NCBI GenBank assembly: GCA_017991315.1
Contig: JAGOQS010000003.1
Span: forward strand, 1-64,000
Direction: 5' to 3'
Source of the DNA: Ferrovibrio sp.
GTDB lineage: Bacteria > Pseudomonadota > Alphaproteobacteria > Ferrovibrionales > Ferrovibrionaceae
Length of the DNA: 64,000 nucleotides
Part shown: in pieces, positions 22,859 to 34,320 of the stretch
Position numbering within the stretch: the first letter of the stretch is position 1
Layout of the letters: the number at the start of each line of letters is the position of its first letter
The notes under the pieces: model-generated
The model's input: the letters and a program-made list of their open reading frames with translations, nothing else
The model's database searches: none
Told to the model about the DNA's origin: nothing
Position numbers and translations under genes: made by a program

Positions 22859-24475
22859 ATGAGTTTGCCCGCTTCGGTCCATGAAGCCTTCGCCGCCACC
22901 ATCAAGACGCATCCCGGCCATGCCTTCCTCTGCCTGGCGGCGCGCGCTGACCGCGATTACTGGCCGCAGGGCGTCGAGCTGACCTTCGCCGAAGTGAGCG
23001 TGCATGTGGAGGCGATGAAGGCGCTGTACAAGGCAGCGGGCTACGGGTTGGGCCATCGCGTTGCCCTACTGCTGGAGATGCGCCCGGAATTTTTCTTCCA
23101 TTACCTGGCGTTGAACGCCCTGGGCGTCGGCATCGTGCCGATCAATCCCGATTACCGGCATGACGAAATGCTCTACCAGATGCAGCATTCGGAAGCCGAT
23201 CTTGCCGTGGTGCTGCCGGGCCGCATCGCCGATCTGGAGCGGGTTGCCGCCGACCGTACGGAGAAGCCGCTGCCGGTGGTGAACGGCCTGGCCATGCCGG
23301 CCAAATTGCCGAAGCCGGCGACGCCGCCGGGCGAAGGCGTGCCTGGCCAGCAGACCGAAGCCGGTTTGCTCTATACCTCCGGCACCACCGGGCGGCCCAA
23401 GGGCTGCGTGCTTACCAACTATTATTTTCTCAATGCCGGCGCCTGGTATCGCGATATCGGCGGCGTGATGAGCCTGCGGCTTGGCGAGGAGCGTTTCTAT
23501 AATCCGTTGCCGCTGTTCCACATGAACCATCTGGCGATCACGGTGACCTGTGCCATCCTCACCGGTAATTGCCTGATCCTGCCGGAGCGTTTCAGCCCGA
23601 CCCGCTGGTGGCCCGAAGTGGTGCAGACCCGCGCTACTGTCATCCATTATCTTGGCGTGGTGCCGCCCTTGCTGCTGAACCAGCCACAGAGCGAGATTGA
23701 GCGCCAGCATTGTGTCCGCTTTGGCCTTGGTGCCGGGGTCGAGCCTTTGTTGCACAAGCCCTTCGAGGATCGCTTTGGCTTCCCGCTGGTCGAGGTCTGG
23801 GGCATGACCGAGACCGGGCGCATCCTGGCCGATAATTTCGAGCCGCGCCGCATCGACACGCGCGCCTTCGGCAAGCCGGTCGCCGGCCTGGAAGCCAAGG
23901 TGGTGGATGCCAATGATGTGGAAGTGCCACGCGGCGAGGAAGGCCAGTTGCTGGTGCGCCATTCAGCCGCCGACCCGCGCCGTGGCTTCTATGGCGGCTA
24001 TCTCAAGAACCCTGAGGCCACCGAGGAAGCCTGGAAGGGCGGCTGGTTCCATACCGGCGATGCGGTGCGCATGGGCGATGACGGGATGCTGTATTTCGTC
24101 GACCGCATGAAGAATATCATCCGTCGCGCGGGTGAGAATATCGCCGCCGCCGAGATCGAGGCGGTGCTGCAGGCGCATGACGCCGTGGCACAGGTGGCGG
24201 TGCTGGCGGTGCCGGATGAAATCCGCGAGGAAGAGGTGTTGGCCTGCATCGTGGCGATGCCCGGAACCAAGGCCGACGAGGCCCTGGCAGAACAGCTTTT
24301 TGCCTGGTGCAACGAAAGGCTGGCCTATTTCAAGGCGCCAGGCTGGCTGCTGTTTGTCGACGCATTGCCGACTACCGGCACCCAGAAGGTACAGAAGACG
24401 CAGATTTTCCGCCCCGGCGAGGATCCCAGGCAGCGCCCTGGCATCATCGACCTGCGGGCGCGCAAGAAGCGGTGA
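22859..24475 (+). CDS. AMP-binding acyl-CoA synthetase (second copy type)
   Basis: 538 residues. It has the adenylation loop LLYTSGTTGRPKGCVLTN, the VWGMTETGR motif (A5), the WFHTGDAVRMGDDG motif (A7) and a C-terminal GTQKVQKTQI lysine loop (A10). AGAGGA 7 bases upstream selects the ATG at 22859. It is only distantly similar to the synthetase at 17163-18713 and looks like the crotonobetaine/carnitine- or fatty-acid-CoA ligase group; the substrate is uncertain. It is followed 5 bases later by ctaA, which is probably co-transcribed though functionally unrelated. Confidence 0.84.
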   Translation: MSLPASVHEAFAATIKTHPGHAFLCLAARADRDYWPQGVELTFAEVSVHVEAMKALYKAAGYGLGHRVALLLEMRPEFFFHYLALNALGVGIVPINPDYRHDEMLYQMQHSEADLAVVLPGRIADLERVAADRTEKPLPVVNGLAMPAKLPKPATPPGEGVPGQQTEAGLLYTSGTTGRPKGCVLTNYYFLNAGAWYRDIGGVMSLRLGEERFYNPLPLFHMNHLAITVTCAILTGNCLILPERFSPTRWWPEVVQTRATVIHYLGVVPPLLLNQPQSEIERQHCVRFGLGAGVEPLLHKPFEDRFGFPLVEVWGMTETGRILADNFEPRRIDTRAFGKPVAGLEAKVVDANDVEVPRGEEGQLLVRHSAADPRRGFYGGYLKNPEATEEAWKGGWFHTGDAVRMGDDGMLYFVDRMKNIIRRAGENIAAAEIEAVLQAHDAVAQVAVLAVPDEIREEEVLACIVAMPGTKADEALAEQLFAWCNERLAYFKAPGWLLFVDALPTTGTQKVQKTQIFRPGEDPRQRPGIIDLRARKKR

Positions 24476-24480
24476 GGGAT

Positions 24481-25482
24481 ATGACGACACAAAAGCATCT
24501 GGCACGCTGGCTGGCTATCGTCGCGGGGCTTGTCGCCCTGATGGTGGTGATCGGTGGCCTGACGCGGCTGACCAATTCCGGCCTCTCCATGGTGGAGTGG
24601 CGGCCGGTCACCGGCTGGCTGCCGCCGCTTTCCGAAGCCGCCTGGATGGCCGAGTTCGAGAAGTACAAGCAATTCCCGGAATACCAGAAGATCAACCTCG
24701 GCATGGATCTGGCCGGCTTCAAGGAAATCTACTGGTTTGAATATATCCATCGCCTGCTCGGCCGCCTGATCGGCGTTGCCTTCGCGCTGCCGCTGCTGTG
24801 GTTCTGGATCCGGCGCCAGATTCCGGCCGGCATGCATCTGCATCTGGTGCTGATGCTGCTGCTCGGCGGCGCCCAGGGCGGCGTTGGCTGGTTCATGGTC
24901 GCCAGCGGCCTGATCGATCATCCCGATGTCAGCCATTACCGCCTCACCATGCATCTCGGTCTCGCCTTCCTGATCTTTGCTTACCTGCTCTGGGGCGCGC
25001 TCTCGATGGCGCGCGGCTCGCGCATGCAGAGCCCGGCCGGTGGTGGCCTGGCGATCCTGTTTGTCGCCCTGGTCTATGTGCAGATTCTCTCCGGTGGCCT
25101 GGTCGCCGGCATGAATGCCGGCCTGGCGCATAACACCTGGCCGCTGATGGAGGGCAAGTTCATTCCCGATGGTCTCGGCATCATGACGCCGCTGTGGCAC
25201 AACATCTTCGAGAATGCACTCACCGTGCAGTTCCAGCATCGCATGCTGGCCTATGCCGTGCTCGCTTTTGCCATCCTGATCTGGGTCCGCTATGCCGGCC
25301 GGGTGAGCAATGGCGCCCGCCATATGCTGCTCGGCATGGTGCTGCTGCAGGTCTGTTTGGGCATTGCCACGCTGCTGGCGCATGTGCCGGTTTCGCTGGG
25401 GGCGCTGCACCAGTTCGGCGCCCTGCTGGTGCTTATGGGCGGCATCATGCTGTGGCATGGCAAGGCGCGGCGCCATGGCTGA
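24481..25482 (+). CDS. ctaA: Heme A synthase
   Basis: 333 residues. It oxidises heme O to heme A for aa3-type cytochrome oxidase. The alphaproteobacterial COX15-type form is shown by GGLTRLTNSGLSMVEWRPVTG after the first membrane helix, the EYIHRLLGR and QFQHRMLAYAV histidine motifs (heme ligands) and HQFGALLVLMGG, with eight membrane helices. GAGGGAT precedes the ATG. It overlaps cutA by 8 bases. Confidence 0.94.
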   Translation: MTTQKHLARWLAIVAGLVALMVVIGGLTRLTNSGLSMVEWRPVTGWLPPLSEAAWMAEFEKYKQFPEYQKINLGMDLAGFKEIYWFEYIHRLLGRLIGVAFALPLLWFWIRRQIPAGMHLHLVLMLLLGGAQGGVGWFMVASGLIDHPDVSHYRLTMHLGLAFLIFAYLLWGALSMARGSRMQSPAGGGLAILFVALVYVQILSGGLVAGMNAGLAHNTWPLMEGKFIPDGLGIMTPLWHNIFENALTVQFQHRMLAYAVLAFAILIWVRYAGRVSNGARHMLLGMVLLQVCLGIATLLAHVPVSLGALHQFGALLVLMGGIMLWHGKARRHG

Positions 25483-25801
25483 AACGGATATTGTTTTTTT
25501 ATACGTCACCTGTCCGACCCTGACGGAGGCGGAGACGCTGGCCGAGGCCGTTGTCGGGCAGCGGCTGGCCGCCTGCGCCAATATCCTGCCCGGCATGCGC
25601 TCGGTGTATTGGTGGCAGGGCAAGCTGGAAAAAGCCGATGAAATCGTGCTGATCTTCAAAACGCAGCCAAATCTGGTGGAGGCTGCCACCGCGGCGATCA
25701 AGGCGGCCCATTCTTACACCGTGCCGTGCGTGCTGCCGCTGCCGGTGCTGCCGGGCGGCAACCCGGATTACCGCGCCTGGCTGGCGGAGCAGACACAGTA
25801 A
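25475..25801 (+). CDS. cutA: Divalent-cation tolerance protein CutA
   Basis: 108 residues. CutA is a small ferredoxin-fold trimer linked to copper and divalent metal tolerance; its exact activity is unsettled. Family marks are FLYVTCPTLTEAETLAEAVV, QRLAACANILPGMRSVYWW and HSYTVPCVLPLPV. The start lies inside the last codons of ctaA, suggesting translational coupling and perhaps a link to copper supply for cytochrome oxidase. Its stop codon lies inside the first copy of a 13-base direct repeat. Confidence 0.93.
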   Translation: MAETDIVFLYVTCPTLTEAETLAEAVVGQRLAACANILPGMRSVYWWQGKLEKADEIVLIFKTQPNLVEAATAAIKAAHSYTVPCVLPLPVLPGGNPDYRAWLAEQTQ

Positions 25802-25816
25802 GCCAGACACAGTAAG
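25790..25816 (+). repeat. Short tandem duplication across the cutA stop
   Basis: CAGACACAGTAAG occurs at 25790-25802 and 25804-25816, a period of 14 bases. The first copy encodes the last cutA codons and its TAA stop. It looks like a recent slippage duplication with no effect on the protein. Confidence 0.85.
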
Positions 25817-25894
25817 ATTGTAGCGGTGCATTTTTACCGCTTGTCCTGACCGGCAGGAGGCGTAGGCTAGGCCTAAGAATCAGCCGGGCTCCCC

Positions 25895-27106
25895 ATGCAG
25901 AAACACGCCGCTTTCCTGACGCTGGCCTTTTCCAGCGTCGCGCACACCTTTTCCCACCTTTTCACCTTGCTCTTCGCCACCGTGGTGCTGGTGCTCGAGC
26001 GTGAATGGGGCATGAGCTACGACACGCTGTTTGCGCTCTCGATTCCGATGAGCGTGTTGTTCGGCGCCGCGGCTCTGCCCGCCGGCTGGCTCGGCGACAA
26101 ATGGTCCGCCTCGGGCATGATGGCGTTGTTCTTCCTTGGCGTCGGTGCCGGTTCTATCGCGGCGGGTTTCGCGGATGGTCCGCTCTCCCTCTGCCTCGGC
26201 CTTGCCTGCATCGGCCTGTTCGCCTCGATCTATCATCCGGTCGGTATTCCCTGGCTGGTGCGCAATGCCGCCAATCGCGGCCGTGCGCTTGGCATCAATG
26301 GCGTGTTCGGCTCCATCGGCACGGCTTCCGCTGCCCTGGTTGCCGGCCTGCTGGCGAATTTCTACGGCTGGCGCGCTGCCTTCATCGTGCCGGGCGTGGT
26401 CTGCCTGGTGATCGGCCTTGCCTTCGTCTGGGCGCGGCAAAGCGATCTGCTGCTGGATCGCGGCGAGGATATGTCGCCGCAGCCGCAGCCGGAGAAGGCG
26501 GATATCTGGCGCGTTTTCTGGGTGATGTCGGCCACCATGCTGTGCACCGGCCTGACCTTCCAGGCAACATCCTTTGCTCTGCCTAAGGTATTTGATGAAC
26601 GCCTTGGCGCCACGCTTGGCGGTTCGGTGCTGGGCATCGGCGGCATGGTCACGCTGGTCTACACGCTCTCGGCTTTGCTGCAGGTGGTGGGGGGCGAACT
26701 CGCCGACCGCTATTCACTGCGCGGCGTTTATGCCAGCGCGCAATGGCTGCAGATCCCGGTGATCGCGATTGGCATGATCACTGTGCATCCCGCCCTGGTC
26801 GGCGTCGCGGCTTTGATGGTGGGCCTTAATGTGCTGGGCCAGCCGGCGGAGAATTCGCTGCTGGCGCGCTATACGCCGCCGCAATGGCGCGGCCGCGCCT
26901 TCGGCGCCAAATTCGTGCTGACCCTGGGTGTCGGCTCGCTCGGCGCGGCGATGATCCCGGTGATCTACCGGTTCACCGGCTCGCTGGACATTCTGTTCGT
27001 CGTACTCGGCTGCTGCGCCATTGGTGCCGGTGCCTTCGCGCTGCTGCTGCCCAAGGATAACGGCAATGCCGCGGCGCCTGCGCCGGAAGCCCAGGCGGCG
27101 GAGTAA
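25895..27106 (+). CDS. Major facilitator superfamily transporter
   Basis: 403 residues with about twelve predicted membrane helices. The A-motif-like loop GWLGDKWSASGMM follows helix 2 and a matching DRYSLRGVYA loop lies in the second half. The N-terminal HTFSHLFTLLFATV segment resembles Fsr/fosmidomycin-resistance-like MFS proteins, but the substrate cannot be assigned. The C-terminal tail is Ala/Pro/Glu-rich. It starts 93 bases after cutA and stops at the base before the convergent pobA stop. Confidence 0.85.
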   Translation: MQKHAAFLTLAFSSVAHTFSHLFTLLFATVVLVLEREWGMSYDTLFALSIPMSVLFGAAALPAGWLGDKWSASGMMALFFLGVGAGSIAAGFADGPLSLCLGLACIGLFASIYHPVGIPWLVRNAANRGRALGINGVFGSIGTASAALVAGLLANFYGWRAAFIVPGVVCLVIGLAFVWARQSDLLLDRGEDMSPQPQPEKADIWRVFWVMSATMLCTGLTFQATSFALPKVFDERLGATLGGSVLGIGGMVTLVYTLSALLQVVGGELADRYSLRGVYASAQWLQIPVIAIGMITVHPALVGVAALMVGLNVLGQPAENSLLARYTPPQWRGRAFGAKFVLTLGVGSLGAAMIPVIYRFTGSLDILFVVLGCCAIGAGAFALLLPKDNGNAAAPAPEAQAAE

Positions 27107-29262
<2,156 letters not shown>

Positions 29263-30552
29263 TCAGGTCAGCCACATCCTCAATGCCGACAGACAGGCGG
29301 ATGGTGTCGTCGCCAGCACCGGCACCGGCGCGCTGCTCGGGCGTGAGCTGGCGGTGCGTGGTGGAGGCGGGGTGGATGATCAGGCTGCGGGTATCGCCGA
29401 TATTGGCGAGGTGCGACCACAGCTTCACGGTTTCCACCAGCTTGGTGCCGGCGGCATAGCCACCCTTGACGCCAAAGGTGAAGACCGAGCCGGCGCCCTT
29501 GGGCAGGTACTTCTTCGCCAGCGCGTGATAGCGGTCGCTGGGCAGGCCGGCATAGCTGACCCAGGCCACCTTGGGATGCTTGGAGAGGAACTCGGCGACC
29601 GCCTGGCCATTGGCGCAATGCTTCTGCATGCGCAGGCTCAGGGTTTCCATGCCGGTGAGGATCATGAAGGCATTGAACGGCGAGATCGCCGGGCCGAGAT
29701 CGCGCAAGCTCACCGCGCGGCAGGCGACGGCAAAGGCCATGTCGCCGAAAGTCTCGTAGAAGTTCAGGCCGTGATAGGCCGGCGTGGCGGCGGCGACATG
29801 GGGGAATTTGTCGTTCTGGCCCCAGTTGAAAGTACCGCCATCGACGATCACGCCGCCCATCGAATTGCCATGGCCGCCAAGGAACTTGGTGGCGGAATGC
29901 AGCACGATATCCGCGCCCCATTCGACCGGGCGGCAGAGATAGGGCGTCGCCATGGTGTTATCGACGATCAGCGGGATGCCGGCGTCATGCGCTACCTTGG
30001 CCAAAGCCTCGATATCGGAAATCACGCCGCCCGGATTGGCCAGGCTTTCGACGAAGATCGCCTTGGTCTTGGGCGTGATGGCGGCGGCAAAGCCGGCGAT
30101 ATCATCGGGATCGACAAAGGTGGCGTGCCAGTCGAAACGCTTGAAGCTGTGCGTGAACTGGGTGATCGAGCCGCCATAGAGCTTGCGCGAGGCGACGATA
30201 TGATCGCCCGGATTCATCAGCATGTGGCAGGCGATGAGCTGCGCCGCATGGCCGGAAGCCACGGCGGTGGCGGCGCGCGCATTCTCAAGGGCGGCCACCT
30301 TCTGCTCCAGCACGGCGGTGGTCGGGTTGGTGAGGCGGGTATAGATGTTGCCGAAGGTCTGCAGGTTGAACAGCGACGCGGCATGGTCCACGTCGTCGAA
30401 CACATAGGCCGTGGTCTGGAAGATCGGCGTGGTGCGGGCGCCGGTATTCGGCTCAGGCGAGGTGCCGGCATGCACCTGCAGGGTGTCGAAGCCGAAGGGC
30501 GAGGCGTTGGGATTGTTAGGGGAGGGGGGATTCGTGTTGTTGCTCATGACAC

Positions 30553-31035
30553 TCAGATCCGGCGTTGCTTCTTGGCGGAGATGACGCGGGTATTCACCCC
30601 CATCCAGCCGATTTCCAGCGACAGGCGGCCATATTCGATCTTCGGGCAGCGATTCATCACCACCTTCAGCCCGGCGGCTTCCGCCTTGGCCGCTGCTTCG
30701 TCGTTGCGCACGCCAAGCTGCATCCACAGCACCTTGGCGCCGATCTTGATTGCTTCGTCGGCAATCGGCGGGATGGCTTCCGAATTGCGGAAGCAGTCCA
30801 CCATGTCGATTTTCACTGGAATCTCACTCAAGGCTCCATAGACCTTTTCGCCGAGGATTTCCTTGCCGACTTCGCGCGGGTTCACAGGGATGACGCGGTA
30901 GCCCTTGGCCTGCAGGTATTTCATCGCGAAATAGGACGGCCGGTTCCAGTTGGCGCTGGCGCCCACCATGGCGATCACCTGCGTGCTGCGCAGAATGCCG
31001 CGGATATAGTCTTCGCTATAGCTATCGTGATTCAT
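30553..31035 (-). CDS. CoA-binding domain protein (YccU-like)
   Basis: 160 residues. A single Rossmann-like CoA_binding_2 domain: VIAMVGASANWNRPSYFAMKYL near the N-terminus, YRVIPVNPREVGKEILGEKV, and GAKVLWMQLGVRNDEAA. Proteins of this type resemble the N-terminal part of succinyl-CoA synthetase alpha but lack the catalytic parts; their role is unknown. It is co-oriented with metY (5 bases) and an enoyl-CoA hydratase (9 bases), so the three are one operon. Confidence 0.88.
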   Translation of the reverse strand: MNHDSYSEDYIRGILRSTQVIAMVGASANWNRPSYFAMKYLQAKGYRVIPVNPREVGKEILGEKVYGALSEIPVKIDMVDCFRNSEAIPPIADEAIKIGAKVLWMQLGVRNDEAAAKAEAAGLKVVMNRCPKIEYGRLSLEIGWMGVNTRVISAKKQRRI

Positions 31036-31044
31036 GATCGGGAC

Positions 31045-31848
31045 TCACTCGCCCTTCCAGCAGGGGATGCGCTTTTCGATAAAGGCGTCGATGCCTTCCT
31101 CGGCATCGCGGATCAGCATATTCTCGGTCATCACCTGCGAGGCATAATCATAGGCCTGGGCCAGCGGCAATTCGCGCTGGCGGTAGAAGGCTTCCTTGCC
31201 GATTTTGAGTGTCAGCGGCGATTTCGAGGCAATCAGCTCGGCCAGCTTCAGGGTGGCATCGGCCAGCTCGGCGGCGGGCACCACGCGGTTGATCAGGCCG
31301 ATCTCACGGGCATGCTGGGCGCTGGCCGGCTCGCCGGTGAGCAGCATTTCCATGGCCTGCTTGTTCGAGACATTGCGTGACAAGGCCACCATCGGGGTGG
31401 AGCAGAACAACCCGATATTCACGCCCGGCGTGGCGAAGCGGGCAGTGTCGGCGGCCACGGCCAGGTCGCAGCTCGCCACCAACTGGCAGCCGGCGGCGCT
31501 GGCAGTGCCATGCACCTGGGCGATCACCGGCTTGGGCAACGCCACGATGGATTGCATCAGGGTCGAGCATTGCTTGAACAGGTTTTCGATCGCCTTGCGG
31601 TTCGGTAGGCCGCGCACTTCCTTCAGGTCGTGGCCGGCGCAGAAGCCGGGGCCGCTGGCGGCGATGATCACGACCGTGGTGGCGCGGTCATTGCGGAGGA
31701 CGTCGAGTTCCGCCTGCAACTGCCGCATCAGGTCGGAGGACAGCGCGTTATAGGCCTTGGGCCGGTTCAGCGTCAGGCGCACCACGCCCGGCGCGGCCTG
31801 CTCGCGCAGCACAATTGTATCCGGGCTGAGGTCGAGGGCGGCGGACAT
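31045..31848 (-). CDS. Enoyl-CoA hydratase/isomerase family protein
   Basis: 267 residues. Crotonase fold with SGPGFCAGHDLKEV (oxyanion loop 1, about residues 66-79) and HGTASAAGCQLVASCDLAVA (oxyanion loop 2). The usual catalytic Glu pair is not obvious: the region after loop 2 reads RFATPGVNIGLFCSTP, in which the first Glu is replaced, so it may be a hydrolase or isomerase-type member rather than a classical hydratase. It heads the operon with the CoA-binding gene and metY. Confidence 0.83.
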   Translation of the reverse strand: MSAALDLSPDTIVLREQAAPGVVRLTLNRPKAYNALSSDLMRQLQAELDVLRNDRATTVVIIAASGPGFCAGHDLKEVRGLPNRKAIENLFKQCSTLMQSIVALPKPVIAQVHGTASAAGCQLVASCDLAVAADTARFATPGVNIGLFCSTPMVALSRNVSNKQAMEMLLTGEPASAQHAREIGLINRVVPAAELADATLKLAELIASKSPLTLKIGKEAFYRQRELPLAQAYDYASQVMTENMLIRDAEEGIDAFIEKRIPCWKGE

Positions 31849-32058
31849 CGGGCAGCTCCTGGGCGACGGCGGGTCGGGGGAGGCGGATCATAGCCCAGCC
31901 GGCGCCCCCCTCAAAGGCCTTCAAATCAAAAGGAATTTGTCGTAATTCCGCCGCAAAGCGGGGGCAGAACCGGGGCTGCCGGCGCGGCCACCCGGTTGCA
32001 CGGGAACCCGCCTCGGCGTAAAAACCTGACCACGAACAACCCCGAAAGTCTCGCGCCC

Positions 32059-32937
32059 ATGATTCGTCCGATCCGCAAGGCCGTCTTTCCCGTCGGCGGC
32101 CTCGGCACCCGCTTCCTGCCGGCCACCAAGTCGATGCCGAAGGAAATGCTCACCGTCGTCGACAAGCCGCTGATCCAATATGCGGTGGAAGAGGCCAAGG
32201 CCGCCGGCATCGAGGAATTCATTTTCGTCACCGGCCGTGGCAAGCAGGCGATCGAAGACCATTTCGACCGCTCCTACGAACTGGAGGACGTGCTGCGTGA
32301 CCGCAGCAAGCGCGACCTGCTGGAAGCGATCCATAGCTGGATGCCGCAGGCCGGCCAGGTCGCCTATACCCGCCAGATGGAGCCGCTGGGGCTGGGTCAT
32401 GCCGTGCGCTGCGCCAAGTCGCTGGTCGGCAACGAACCCTTCGCCGTGCTGCTGGCGGACGACTTGATCCTGGCCCGCACCGGCTGCCTGGCGCAGATGA
32501 TCGAGGCCTATAACGAGGTCGGCGGCAACATGATCGCCGCCATGGAAGTGCCGCGCGAGCATACCCGCCGCTATGGCGTGGTCGATCCGGGCAAGAGCGA
32601 AGGCCGCATGGTCGAGGTGAAGGGCCTGGTGGAAAAGCCGGAACCGGCTGCCGCGCCGAGCACCACCGCCGTGATCGGCCGCTATATCCTGCAGCCGCGC
32701 GTGTTCGATTATCTGGATCAGGTGCAGCGCGGCGCCGGCGGCGAAATCCAGCTTACCGATGCCCTGGCCAAGATGATCGGCGAGTTGCCGTTCAACGGTC
32801 TGCGCTTCAAGGGCGAGCGTTATGATTGCGGCGACAAGATCGGCTTCCTTGAAGCCAATATCGCCTTTGCGCTGGATCGGCCCGACCTGCGCGCCGATGC
32901 GGCCCGCATCATGCGCGAAGTAGTCAAGACGCTGTAA
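32059..32937 (+). CDS. galU: UTP-glucose-1-phosphate uridylyltransferase
   Basis: 292 residues, the GalU size. It makes UDP-glucose for surface polysaccharides. The nucleotide-binding start RKAVFPVGGLGTRFLPATKS, FVTGRGKQAIEDHFD, LGLGHAVRCAK and the LLADDLI metal motif are all present. The ATG at 32059 is the family start; the frame is open 21 codons upstream without similarity. Followed 25 bases later by UDP-glucose dehydrogenase, so the pair provides UDP-glucuronate. No element was identified in the 210-base gap upstream. Confidence 0.95.
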   Translation: MIRPIRKAVFPVGGLGTRFLPATKSMPKEMLTVVDKPLIQYAVEEAKAAGIEEFIFVTGRGKQAIEDHFDRSYELEDVLRDRSKRDLLEAIHSWMPQAGQVAYTRQMEPLGLGHAVRCAKSLVGNEPFAVLLADDLILARTGCLAQMIEAYNEVGGNMIAAMEVPREHTRRYGVVDPGKSEGRMVEVKGLVEKPEPAAAPSTTAVIGRYILQPRVFDYLDQVQRGAGGEIQLTDALAKMIGELPFNGLRFKGERYDCGDKIGFLEANIAFALDRPDLRADAARIMREVVKTL

Positions 32938-32962
32938 GCGTCACCCCCGGGGGAGTAACACG

Positions 32963-34273
32963 ATGCGCGTCGCGATGATCGGCACCGGCTATGTCGGCCT
33001 GGTTTCGGGAGCCTGCTTCTCGGAATTCGGCCATACGGTGATCTGTGTCGACAAGAATCCGGAGCGCATCGAAGCCCTGGAGCGCGGCGAGATCCCGATC
33101 TTCGAGCCGGGGCTCGAGGATCTGGTGGCGCGCAATGTGAAAGCCGGGCGGCTCAGCTTCACCCAGGATATCCGCGCCGGCATGGCGGAGGCCGAGGCGG
33201 TGTTCATCGCTGTTGGCACGCCGTCGCGGCGCGGCGATGGCGAGGCCGATTTGAGCTATGTCTATGCTGCTGCGCGCGAGATCGCCGAAAGCATGACGCG
33301 GCGTACCCTGGTCGTCACCAAGTCCACTGTGCCGGTGGGCACGGGCCGCGAGGTGGAGCGCATCATCCGCGCCACCCGGCCGGATGCCGAATTCGAGATG
33401 GCGTCGAACCCGGAATTCCTGCGCGAGGGTGCGGCCATCGAGGATTTCATGCGGCCGGACCGCGTGGTCTGCGGCGCCGAGAGCGACTGGGCGAAGGACC
33501 TGCTGCGCCGCCTCTACCGGCCGCTCTATATCAACGAAACGCCGATCCTGTTCACCCAGCTCGAAACCGCCGAACTGATCAAGTATGCCGCCAATGCCTT
33601 CCTGGCGACCAAGATCACCTTCATCAACGAGATCGCCGATCTTTGCGAAAAGACCGGGGTGAATGTGCAGGATGTGGCCAAGGGCATCGGCCTGGATGGT
33701 CGCATCGGCGGCAAGTTCCTGCATGCCGGCCCAGGCTATGGCGGCTCCTGCTTCCCGAAGGATACCCAGGCGCTGGTCGCCACCGGCCGCAAGCATGATG
33801 CGCCGCTGCGCATCGTCGAAACCGTGGTGGACATCAACGAGAAGCGCAAGCAGCGCATGGCCGAGAAGGTGATCGCGGCGATGGGTGGCAAGCTGGCCGG
33901 CAAGACCGTTGCCGTGCTGGGCCTGACCTTCAAGCCCGAGACCGACGACATGCGCGACAGCCCCAGCCTGGTGATCGTGCCGGCCTTGCAGGCGGCGGGT
34001 GCCGCCTTGCGCGTCTATGACCCGGAAGGCATGGGCGAGGCGAAGAAGCTGCTTTCCGGCCTGGAATGGTGCGAAGGGCCCTATCAGGCCGTGGAAGGTG
34101 CCGACGCGGTGGTGATCATCACCGAGTGGAACCAGTTCCGCGCCCTTGATCTCGACCGCCTGAAGCGCCTGCTGAAGCAGCCGCTGATGATCGACCTGCG
34201 CAATATCTACAAGCCGCAGGAGATGAGCCAGGCCGGCTTCACCTATCACTCCGTCGGCCGACCGAGCGTGTGA
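32963..34273 (+). CDS. ugd: UDP-glucose 6-dehydrogenase
   Basis: 436 residues. It oxidises UDP-glucose twice with NAD to UDP-glucuronate. The N-terminal NAD motif is MIGTGYVGLVSGACFSEFGH, the catalytic cysteine lies in GPGYGGSCFPKDTQAL (about residue 260), and the C-terminal UDP-binding domain has GLTFKPETDDMRDSPS. GGGGGAG precedes the ATG. Forms an operon with galU; an extragenic palindrome follows its stop. Confidence 0.95.
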   Translation: MRVAMIGTGYVGLVSGACFSEFGHTVICVDKNPERIEALERGEIPIFEPGLEDLVARNVKAGRLSFTQDIRAGMAEAEAVFIAVGTPSRRGDGEADLSYVYAAAREIAESMTRRTLVVTKSTVPVGTGREVERIIRATRPDAEFEMASNPEFLREGAAIEDFMRPDRVVCGAESDWAKDLLRRLYRPLYINETPILFTQLETAELIKYAANAFLATKITFINEIADLCEKTGVNVQDVAKGIGLDGRIGGKFLHAGPGYGGSCFPKDTQALVATGRKHDAPLRIVETVVDINEKRKQRMAEKVIAAMGGKLAGKTVAVLGLTFKPETDDMRDSPSLVIVPALQAAGAALRVYDPEGMGEAKKLLSGLEWCEGPYQAVEGADAVVIITEWNQFRALDLDRLKRLLKQPLMIDLRNIYKPQEMSQAGFTYHSVGRPSV

Positions 34274-34283
34274 GTGGCATGAG

Positions 34284-34306
34284 ATCCCCGGGTCAAGCCC
34301 GGGGAT
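34284..34306. repeat. REP-like extragenic palindrome
   Basis: ATCCCCGGG and CCCGGGGAT form a perfect 9-bp inverted repeat around TCAAG, followed by GAC. It belongs to the same family as the elements at 34330, 43648 and 43695 (form ATGCSCGGA-TCAAG-TCCGSGCAT-GAC). It lies 10 bases after the ugd stop and could also act as a transcript-end hairpin. Confidence 0.75.
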
Positions 34307-34320
34307 GACGTGTTTACTCT

